Of a DNA stretch of 8,580 nucleotides, positions 1-5,996 are shown piece by piece. Source of the stretch: Aigarchaeota archaeon (GTDB taxonomy: Archaea; Thermoproteota; Nitrososphaeria_A; Caldarchaeales; Wolframiiraptoraceae); the NCBI GenBank assembly GCA_025059415.1, contig JANXDQ010000030.1:293-8872 (forward strand), read 5' to 3'. The translations under genes were made by a program, and so were the position numbers. Position 1 is the stretch's first letter. Each line of letters begins with the position of its first letter. The notes under the pieces were generated by a model that did no database searches, was not told where the DNA came from, and saw only the letters and a program-made list of their open reading frames with translations.

Positions 1-984
<984 letters not shown>

Positions 985-1009
985 CGTTTGCCTGGGGAGT
1001 ACGCCTCAG

Positions 1010-1029
1010 GGGGCTTCGCGGAAGGCCCC
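1010..1029 (-). other. Leader hairpin next to 16S
   Basis: On the plus strand GGGG (1010-1013) pairs with CCCC (1026-1029) and CTTC (1014-1017) pairs with GAAG (1021-1024). There is one bulged base at 1025 and a three-base loop. On the rRNA strand this is an 8-bp hairpin only 26 bases ahead of the mature 16S end. It could mark a processing site or fold into the pre-16S stem. Confidence 0.5.
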
Positions 1030-1034
1030 GCGTA

Positions 1035-1066
1035 GGACCTAAGCATGAGTTATTTTACTTAGGTCC
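1035..1066 (-). other. Leader hairpin, perfect 9-bp stem
   Basis: GGACCTAAG (1035-1043) and CTTAGGTCC (1058-1066) are exact reverse complements around a 14-base A/T-rich loop. It lies about 50 bases upstream of the mature 16S 5' end in the rRNA leader. A perfect 9-bp stem of this kind is unlikely by chance. Leader processing or antitermination-like roles are possible, but the sequence does not decide between them. Confidence 0.6.
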
Positions 1067-1090
1067 CCATCCTGTGGCTGGCAGAGGAGA

Positions 1091-1136
1091 CCGCCCATAC
1101 ATGGGTGAGCCGGGATCCGGCCCGGTTCATGGGCGG
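1091..1136 (-). other. Leader two-helix stem-loop
   Basis: CCGCCCAT (1091-1098) pairs exactly with ATGGGCGG (1129-1136). Inside, 1107-1114 pairs with 1121-1128 around a six-base loop, with one weak position. An eight-base bulge (1099-1106) sits on one side, so the helices could stack end to end. The outer stem alone is a perfect 8-bp inverted repeat. Confidence 0.5.
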
Positions 1137-1270
1137 CACCGCCGTCGCCACCAGCCGATTATTAAACTGACGTTGGAGGATAAAAGCATTTCGCGGCGAT
1201 CTTCGCGGCTTCGCCACCCCTCCCCGTCCATCTGGAAACTCTACTAAGTCTTCGCCGAAATATACGGCAA

Positions 1271-1296
1271 GTTTATCGAGAAAATCTCGAAGAAAC
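1271..1296 (-). other. Hairpin near the start of the rRNA leader
   Basis: TCGAGA (1276-1281) and TCTCGA (1285-1290) form a perfect 6-bp stem with a three-base loop. It is extended by GTTT/AAAC (1271-1274 with 1293-1296) across a small internal loop. If transcription starts near 1302, this hairpin is among the first elements of the pre-rRNA. Confidence 0.45.
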
Positions 1297-1324
1297 TGGA
1301 TCACGCTCCGGTAACCCCGGATCC

Positions 1325-1330
1325 TTATAA
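1325..1330 (-). promoter_or_regulatory. Probable TATA box of the rRNA operon
   Basis: TTATAA, read on the minus strand within GGGGTTATAAGG, is the best TATA-like element upstream of the 16S leader. A start about 25 bases downstream would fall near 1302 and give a leader of roughly 320 bases. A second A/T-rich patch (ATTTAA, minus strand, about 1334-1340) lies next to it and could contribute. The start was inferred from spacing only. Confidence 0.45.
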
Positions 1331-1375
1331 CCCCTTAAATTCCCAGGTCATACTCGAAACCCCGGATCGTAGAAA

Positions 1376-1385
1376 AACTTATTCA
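1376..1385 (+). promoter_or_regulatory. Probable TATA box of the structured RNA gene
   Basis: AAACTTATTC, preceded by purine-rich GTAGAA that could act as a B-recognition element, is centred 28-29 bases before 1409. That is the first base of the RNA's terminal stem. The spacing fits archaeal TATA-to-start distance well, which independently supports a plus-strand transcript starting there. The box is not a perfect consensus. Confidence 0.4.
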
Positions 1386-1408
1386 TCCCCTTTGGAAAAT
1401 GGTAAAGT

Positions 1409-1617
1409 GGGCCGGCCGGAAAAGGATCCGCGCACGACAAGGGAAGTAGCCGGGGGGTGCCCTGGTTACAAACCTTGCGGTGCATCACGCTCCTGCTTCA
1501 TGAACGCCGCGCAAGCGGTGAGCTAAAGCAGGCGCGTGGTGGGGCTGAAGGGGCGTATGCCCTGGCGAGTTCATGGGGGTGCGCGCTCGTAGGCCACGCG
1601 GCTCCGAATGCCGGCCC
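1409..1617 (+). ncRNA. Candidate novel structured RNA, about 209 nt
   Basis: The ends pair: GGGCCGGC (1409-1416) with GCCGGCCC (1610-1617). Inside, 1424-1432 pairs with 1597-1605, eight pairs with one mismatch. A 10-bp hairpin follows (1446-1455 with 1460-1469, loop GGTG). Then comes a long hairpin: 1483-1490 with 1534-1541, 1492-1498 with 1526-1532, and 1505-1510 with 1515-1520, capped by a GCAA (GNRA) tetraloop at 1511-1514. Smaller stems are 1550-1554/1559-1563 and 1565-1570/1585-1590. At least five pairs are G-U on the plus strand and would be A-C mismatches on the other, so the plus strand is the RNA. A TATA-like box lies 28 bases upstream and a T-rich tract follows the 3' end. I found no RNase P (GAAAGTCC, ACAGAA) or SRP S-domain motif. 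It may be a divergent known RNA; family unknown. Confidence 0.6.
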
Positions 1618-2278
1618 CGAGGTATTTTATTATTTGGTTTTTGTCTGGGCAGAGGTCGCGGAATATTTCCAAGTATTTTTTGGGTGTTAGTTGTTCGATT
1701 TCTAGGATGTCGACGTTAATCACGTATATGAGGTGTAGCTTCATATCTGCGAATTTCTCCCTCGCGACCGTGGGCGTTGCGTAGTATCTGTCGCAGAGCT
1801 CTTTTAGTAAGTTGATTTCCTCAGCCCTCCTCCTCTTAACTGGTTTGAGGAGTATGGTGGGTATTTGGAGGATGTTGTGGGCGGGGGTTGCGAGGCTGAA
1901 CTTGTCCGCGTGAACGCTGTATCTCGCGATCTTGCTTATAACCCTGGCCGTTAGGAATCCCTGGGGATCCAACGCGTTTTCCGGCGAAGTAAAACCCGTC
2001 TCAACCTCGATTATCATCTTCCTCCCATCCTTTGAGGCCATCAAGTCGGCGACCAACCCGTCTTCTAGAGGATATTCCACATCCACCTCATATCCCCTTG
2101 CGGCGAGGTGGGCCGCGAGGACGTATTCCATGACCGAGTGATTTATCTTCACGCGATTCTCTTTGTGGAGCTCTATGAACCTGTTTGCGATTCTCTCCAC
2201 CTCATCGCGGAGCCGCGCCCCAAATTTCCTCGCAAGCGCGTCTTTGACGCACAATATGTCTTCTTCGAATTTATCCAT
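1571..2278 (-). CDS. Conserved archaeal protein, PD-(D/E)XK nuclease-like
   Basis: The protein has 235 residues, with no signal peptide or membrane segment. The N-terminal third is charged and helical. The core looks like a restriction-endonuclease fold: a helix with Glu51, then the strand YEVDVEYPL (63-71), ADLMA with Asp78, and the strand IIEVETG with Glu91 and Glu93. This resembles the D-x(n)-ExK catalytic pattern with the lysine replaced by Glu. The following TGF..PENALDP and SKIARYS segment recalls an uncharacterised crenarchaeal family, from memory and not from a search. Substrate and activity are unknown. The last 15-16 codons overlap antisense with the structured RNA's 3' end, so the extreme C-terminus may be run-through. 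ATG at 2278 has no clear Shine-Dalgarno site; a TATA-like patch at 2306-2316 suggests a short leader. It follows the methyltransferase by 55 bp and could also be read as part of that operon. Confidence 0.8.
   Translation of the reverse strand: MDKFEEDILCVKDALARKFGARLRDEVERIANRFIELHKENRVKINHSVMEYVLAAHLAARGYEVDVEYPLEDGLVADLMASKDGRKMIIEVETGFTSPENALDPQGFLTARVISKIARYSVHADKFSLATPAHNILQIPTILLKPVKRRRAEEINLLKELCDRYYATPTVAREKFADMKLHLIYVINVDILEIEQLTPKKYLEIFRDLCPDKNQIIKYLGAGIRSRVAYERAPP
1621..1642 (+). terminator. T-rich terminator of the structured RNA
   Basis: Right after the closing stem the plus strand has TATTTTATTATTTGGTTTTT (1623-1642), with runs of four, three and five T. Archaeal RNA polymerase commonly stops at such T tracts. 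The tract lies inside the 3' part of the opposing nuclease-like gene, so it does double duty as coding sequence on the other strand. Confidence 0.45.
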
Positions 2279-2305
2279 CTTACAGGTTTGCCGAAGTAGC
2301 CATGA

Positions 2306-2316
2306 AATTAACTTAA
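2306..2316 (-). promoter_or_regulatory. Possible TATA box of the nuclease-like gene
   Basis: The minus strand reads TAAGTTAATTT, centred about 33 bases before the ATG at 2278. A start near 2285 would leave only a few leader bases, consistent with the missing ribosome binding site. The match to consensus is modest. Confidence 0.3.
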
Positions 2317-2333
2317 CGGATTTTGGCCAGAAG

Positions 2334-3497
2334 CTACCGCTCCGCCGAGATTATCACGGCGTTTAGCTTGCCATAGACGATGGGGGTTTTCGAGAGAACA
2401 GTGTAGCCAGCCTTCTCAAGCGCCTTCGAGAATATTCCCGGCTTGGAGACTATGGCCGTCAGCCTGGCTTTTGGGGCGGCCTTAGACAGGCCGGCGCAAA
2501 CTCCCTCATAAAATTCCCTTATCCTGCTTATCCCCATCCTGATCCCATATGGTGGATTCATCATCACGTGGTCGGGATGATCCCTAAGCCAGTCTCTTAT
2601 CTTGAATACGTCTTTGACCGAAAACTCCACCAGGTGGGAAACTCCGGCTTTCTCGGAATTGAGAAGCGCTCCTTCGATGCTCTTCGGGGAGGCGTCGGCC
2701 CCCATTATCCTCGGCCTAAAACAAGGGTCAACGCCCCTCTCCAGCTCCTCGGCGATCGCGTGAACTCTGTCGATGTCTATGAAGCTGAGCTTTAGCAGAG
2801 CCAACTCGTTCAGCTTCTTCGCGCCGACCGGCACGTTGATGGCAAGCAATGCAGCCTCGATGGGTATTGTGCCGCCGCCGCACATCGGGTCCAAGAGGAA
2901 CTCCGTCCTCCTCCACCCGGCGACCTTCATCATCCCAATCGCTATCGTCGGTTGAAGCGCGGCCCTATGATGGAAAACCCTATAGAATCTCCTATGGAGC
3001 GATTTCCCGGTAGTGTTCAGCCCGAGAAAGAGCTCCGAGCCCCGTATCAGGCAATAGAACTGGACATCCGGGTTATCGAGGTTCACTCGCAGCCTGATGC
3101 CGGTCTTCTCCCTAAAACTGTTGATGATGGCCCTGCCGACGGTCGCGGCGGCATCGATGCTGGTAAAAGACTCGTCTTTCGAGTGCCGCTCCCCCCGAAC
3201 CGCAAACGTCTGATTACCTTCGATGAACTGCGTGTAATCTATTTGGCTAGCCGCCTTATAGACGTCCTCGAGAGACTCTACCCTAGTTCTCGCTAGCATT
3301 ATGAAGATTTTATGCAGCATTCTCGAGCTTAGATTGAGTTTAATCAGCTGATCGACATCGGCCTCGAAGATTATCTTCCCAACATCGGGCTCTGCCTCTA
3401 CACCAACCATCTCCTTACATTCTTCGGCGGCGTAGTTTTCCAGACCCGTGATTGTTGTCGCGAAACACGGCATCCTCAAAGACGTTCCCCGCATCAT
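2334..3497 (-). CDS. trm14: THUMP-domain tRNA (guanine-N2)-methyltransferase, Trm14 type
   Basis: A 387-residue cytosolic enzyme likely to make m2G at position 6 of tRNA using S-adenosylmethionine. The N-terminus (from about residue 9, CFATTITGLENYAAEE) and residues to about 165 form the THUMP RNA-binding region. A linker HRRFYR (168-173) leads to the Rossmann methyltransferase domain. Motif I is DPMCGGGTIPIEA (203-215), acidic motif II is GADAS (266-270), and motif IV is NPPYGIR (314-320). The NPPY and DPMCG.GTIPIEA forms and the length fit Trm14/TrmN better than the G10 enzyme Trm11, which usually carries DPPYG; the exact target base remains inferred. The ATG at 3497 overlaps the GTPase stop as ATGA, so translation is probably coupled. 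Met2 or Met9 are alternative starts, and Met9 lies closest to the usual family beginning. Confidence 0.88.
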   Translation of the reverse strand: MMRGTSLRMPCFATTITGLENYAAEECKEMVGVEAEPDVGKIIFEADVDQLIKLNLSSRMLHKIFIMLARTRVESLEDVYKAASQIDYTQFIEGNQTFAVRGERHSKDESFTSIDAAATVGRAIINSFREKTGIRLRVNLDNPDVQFYCLIRGSELFLGLNTTGKSLHRRFYRVFHHRAALQPTIAIGMMKVAGWRRTEFLLDPMCGGGTIPIEAALLAINVPVGAKKLNELALLKLSFIDIDRVHAIAEELERGVDPCFRPRIMGADASPKSIEGALLNSEKAGVSHLVEFSVKDVFKIRDWLRDHPDHVMMNPPYGIRMGISRIREFYEGVCAGLSKAAPKARLTAIVSKPGIFSKALEKAGYTVLSKTPIVYGKLNAVIISAER

Positions 3498-4648
3498 GTG
3501 AATATCTCGACCACATCTCCGTCCTCGAGCACGTGGTCTGGACCGACCCTCTGTCCCTGGACCTTCACCGACCTACCCCAGACCCTCGCATACTTCATCT
3601 TCTCCGCGAACTCCTTGTGAATTATCTCCGCGAGCTCCCTAACTGTGGCTCCTTGCTTAACGGCAAGGGGCTTGTCGGCTTTTACCCCATCCTTTTGCGT
3701 GTAGACCTTGATTAAATCAAGTTTCTTGATGATCATTTCCTTCAATTCATCGAGGCCGTCACCGCGTTCAGCCGAGACGCCGATTACCGGGATCTTCGAT
3801 CCAACAATCTCCCTAATGGATTCTAGGGCTTCGCGGCCGCCTTGATCTATCTTATTCACAATTATAATCGCCTTCTTATGCATCAGGTCCCTGAGTATCA
3901 CTTCTTCAAAGTCTTCGATCCCCGCGTCGCCGTAGATCTTAACAACCGCGTTTCGAATCCCCCTCGATTGGAGCAGATCTATGACCTCCCTTGGATCTGC
4001 GTGTAGCTTTCCGAAGACCACCAGCCTTATTCCGCCGCTATCCTTCTTCTCTATCTCGATCTCACATCGCTTGGGCCCGAGAACGATCCCGGACTCATCT
4101 AAGAGCTCCATGATCTTTTTAAGTTGAGATGCTGGGTCCCTGCCCCCATCCAAGATTAATAGAATTAGGTCGGAGTTTTTAGCGAACCCTATAGATCTAT
4201 TTGTGAAGTGGACTTCCTCTAGGTCCTCGGTCAGTATCGCCGGGAGCTCAACGAGCTGCAGCTCGATCCCCTCATGCATCATCATGCCGGGTATCGGCTC
4301 GATCGTTGTCAATTGGTAGGGCGAGATCTTGGGCTTAGCGTTGGTGAGCACTCTTAAAAGGCTCGATTTCCCGGAGTTCGTGACGCCGATCACGGCAACT
4401 TGCGCAGCCCCCTCCCTCGGTATATGGAAGTAATCCTTCCTCACCGCTCTGGCCGCGGCCCTCCTCTCGGTCTCCCGCTTTAACTCCGCAATCCGCCTCT
4501 TTATCCTCCCCCGGAGCTTTTCGGTGCCCTTGTGATCCGGGATGAGGCTTAATGCCTCCTCCAGCGCCTTGATCTTCTCCGGAATAGTCCTGGCCGCCTG
4601 ATATTTCGCGAGGGCCTTCTCCGCTTCGGCGGGGAGGTTCGCCGGCAT
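3494..4648 (-). CDS. DRG/Obg-like GTPase with C-terminal TGS domain
   Basis: A 384-residue GTP-binding protein, probably acting at the ribosome like other DRG proteins. Residues 1-75 are a charged helical region. G1 is GVTNSGKSS (88-96); the Thr-Thr at 114-115 is a plausible G2. G4 is NKID (265-268) and G5 is SA (292-293). The C-terminal 70 residues (from about 314, VYTQKDG) form a TGS domain with the usual PLAVKQGATVRELAEIIH pattern. The G3 box, normally DxPG, reads ELPA (134-137), so both Asp and Gly are replaced. This may alter GTP hydrolysis or be the norm for this subfamily. The start is well supported: MPANLPAEAEK is a familiar opening in this family, and a TATA box about 30 bases upstream implies a nearly leaderless mRNA. 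It overlaps trm14 by 4 bp and is the first gene of that operon. Confidence 0.88.
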   Translation of the reverse strand: MPANLPAEAEKALAKYQAARTIPEKIKALEEALSLIPDHKGTEKLRGRIKRRIAELKRETERRAAARAVRKDYFHIPREGAAQVAVIGVTNSGKSSLLRVLTNAKPKISPYQLTTIEPIPGMMMHEGIELQLVELPAILTEDLEEVHFTNRSIGFAKNSDLILLILDGGRDPASQLKKIMELLDESGIVLGPKRCEIEIEKKDSGGIRLVVFGKLHADPREVIDLLQSRGIRNAVVKIYGDAGIEDFEEVILRDLMHKKAIIIVNKIDQGGREALESIREIVGSKIPVIGVSAERGDGLDELKEMIIKKLDLIKVYTQKDGVKADKPLAVKQGATVRELAEIIHKEFAEKMKYARVWGRSVKVQGQRVGPDHVLEDGDVVEIFT

Positions 4649-4672
4649 CCACGGTTACATTTTTTCCATCGA

Positions 4673-4682
4673 CTTATAAAAT
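4673..4682 (-). promoter_or_regulatory. TATA box of the GTPase-trm14 operon
   Basis: ATTTTATAAG on the minus strand is centred about 30 bases before the ATG at 4648. Transcription would begin within a few bases of the start codon, giving a leaderless or nearly leaderless mRNA. This separates the operon from the peptidase gene 42 bp upstream. Confidence 0.55.
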
Positions 4683-4690
4683 CAACGCGG

Positions 4691-5893
4691 TCAAAGTAAG
4701 TATTCCGATATAAGTCCGGCGTAGATCTTCGCGGCGTTGACCAATTCCTCCACCCCAACTCTCTCATTATAGCCGTGTATCGTCCCGATTTCCCCGGGGC
4801 CATAATGCACTGCTGTGATCCCCCTCGCGCGGTAAAATCTCGCATCACTTGATGCCACCTGGATGAATGGCTTCGCCTCCAGTCCCAGTATCTCCGAGAT
4901 AACCTTCCTCAGGGATTTGACGATCTCGCAATTCGGGGAGCTATAATTAGGCTCAGAAGATGAAATCATCTCCAATTCTCCACCATATCTCCCCAGAACC
5001 TCCCTGATGAATTCTATTACATTTAAGCTCGAGAGGCCTATCGGGATCCTCATGTCTACATCTAGTTCGCAGAGGTCTGGGATCACGTTTATCTTCACTC
5101 CTCCTCGAATCATGCCAACGTTTATGGTCACGTGATCTACGGCTACACCAGCCCCCTTTCCACCAACATGTTCAATAAGCTCTCTGGAGAAATCGATGGC
5201 CTCGCCTAATTCCCTTGGAGGCTTTGACCCGATCTCGGTCACCTTCAAGAGATCCTCGATAACTTTGCATACCTTGATTATCGCATTTTCTCCGAAATAG
5301 GGGGCGAGGCTCCCATGGCCGGGCTCACCATGCACCTTGATCTTAACCCACAATACGCCCTTCTCACCGATGTTTATCGAATCGAGGCCGGTCGGCTCGG
5401 CGATCAAGGCGCCCGATCCACGCGTTATTCCCCCCTCAAGTAAATATCCGGTACCAAGCTTTCCACCGGTTTCCTCATCTGCGACGCATGCGAGAATTAT
5501 TGGCCTCTGGAGGTTGTCCTCAAATTCCGCGGCCGCGATAAATGCCTCTATTATCCCTGCCAGCCCACCTTTCATATCCGAGGCGCCCCTGCCGAGTAGG
5601 AAGTTATCCCTAACTTCTCCGAAAAATGGTGGGAAACTCCATCTGGATTCATCTCCAGCCGGCACGACGTCCATGTGGCCATTTAGGATCAGGGCATCAT
5701 CCCCACATCCCCCGCCAATTTTCGCCACCACGTTTACCTTCTCAGGGCTCGGCCCGTAGAGATGCGCCGAGATGCCATTGCTGCCCAAATAATCCTTGAT
5801 GAACCTGGCTATTTCCCCGGTGTCGCCCGGAGGATTTACGCTGGGAATTTTAATAAGTTTAGATGCGAGGGCGATGACCCTTTCAGCCGACAT
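4691..5893 (-). CDS. M20 family metallopeptidase (ArgE/DapE/LysK-like)
   Basis: A 400-residue zinc-dependent amidohydrolase, counted from the ATG at 5893. Metal and catalytic residues are all visible: GHMDVV (His73, Asp75), RGASDMKGG (Asp106, bridging), ADEETGG (Glu140 catalytic base, Glu141), IAEPTG (Glu166) and IHGYNE (His373). The dimerisation domain is inserted in the middle, with HGEPGHGS around His193. Substrate is not readable from sequence: acetylornithine, succinyl-diaminopimelate, LysW-linked amino acids or peptides are all possible. Start choice: the frame runs back to a TTG at 5950 and an ATG at 5926. The ATG at 5893 has GGTGG five bases ahead and gives the normal short lead into LIKIPSVNPPG, so I prefer it. 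A promoter-like box near 5956-5962 would also suit the 5926 start. No biosynthetic partner lies beside it. Confidence 0.88.
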   Translation of the reverse strand: MSAERVIALASKLIKIPSVNPPGDTGEIARFIKDYLGSNGISAHLYGPSPEKVNVVAKIGGGCGDDALILNGHMDVVPAGDESRWSFPPFFGEVRDNFLLGRGASDMKGGLAGIIEAFIAAAEFEDNLQRPIILACVADEETGGKLGTGYLLEGGITRGSGALIAEPTGLDSINIGEKGVLWVKIKVHGEPGHGSLAPYFGENAIIKVCKVIEDLLKVTEIGSKPPRELGEAIDFSRELIEHVGGKGAGVAVDHVTINVGMIRGGVKINVIPDLCELDVDMRIPIGLSSLNVIEFIREVLGRYGGELEMISSSEPNYSSPNCEIVKSLRKVISEILGLEAKPFIQVASSDARFYRARGITAVHYGPGEIGTIHGYNERVGVEELVNAAKIYAGLISEYLL

Positions 5894-5954
5894 CTTCCCC
5901 ACCAATTTACCCGCAATTCCCTTCATGCGCTCATAGGGGAGGCCGCCCAATTAG

Positions 5955-5970
5955 GCGATAAAGTTTAACG
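5955..5970. promoter_or_regulatory. Divergent promoter between peptidase gene and argS
   Basis: The A/T-rich block GCGATAAAGTTTAACG reads AAAGTTTA on the plus strand and AACTTTATC on the minus strand, so overlapping TATA-like boxes could serve both genes. On the plus side the spacing to the argS ATG at 5997 is about 31 bases, giving a short leader. On the minus side a start near 5934 lies after the TTG at 5950, which argues against that start codon. Confidence 0.45.
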
Positions 5971-5996
5971 AGAGGCTGTTCATTTGATGGTGGAAG

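Larger units (their letters stand above)
985..1302 (-). other. Transcribed 5' leader of the 16S rRNA, with hairpins
   Basis: This gene-free stretch lies between the mature 16S end and the likely rRNA promoter. It holds at least four stem-loops, listed separately at 1010-1029, 1035-1066, 1091-1136 and 1271-1296. In archaea the leader pairs with the 3' trailer to make a bulge-helix-bulge processing stem. The trailer is outside the window, so I cannot say which leader segment takes part. An 81-codon open frame at 1059-1304 on the minus strand shows no family resemblance and lies in the structured leader, so it is not called as a gene. No tRNA is visible here: no T-arm TTCRA motif sits in a fitting cloverleaf on either strand. 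Confidence 0.7.

Noticed and set aside
1107..1136. Possible tRNA T-arm (GGTTCAT within paired arms)
   Set aside because: The loop does not match TTCRANY and no acceptor, D or anticodon arms can be built around it on either strand.
1059..1304. 81-codon open frame on the minus strand
   Set aside because: It lies in the hairpin-rich rRNA leader, has no recognisable domain and ends in low-complexity translation of structured RNA.
1446..1480. Resemblance of GCCGGGGGG...GTTAC to the SRP RNA Alu region
   Set aside because: The conserved S-domain sequence with the GGAAG loop is absent, the RNA is shorter than archaeal SRP RNA, and the segment folds as a simple 10-bp hairpin.
1458..1566. Direct repeat TGCCCTGG within the RNA (1458-1465 and 1558-1565)
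   Set aside because: Both copies are the 3' arms of local hairpins; 8 bases in a G+C-rich region is weak evidence of a duplication.
1409..1617. Structured RNA as RNase P RNA
   Set aside because: No GAAAGTCC-like 5' motif or ACAGAA 3' motif, and only four bases lie between the 3' strands of the two outer helices, leaving no room for the P4 strand.
1457..1690. 77-codon open frame on the plus strand
   Set aside because: It overlaps the candidate RNA and the antisense of the nuclease-like gene, and the translation resembles no protein family.
5894..5950. TTG start for the M20 peptidase at 5950
   Set aside because: It lies upstream of the likely transcription start, has no ribosome binding site, and adds 19 residues not needed for the family; the ATG at 5893 has GGTGG at good spacing.
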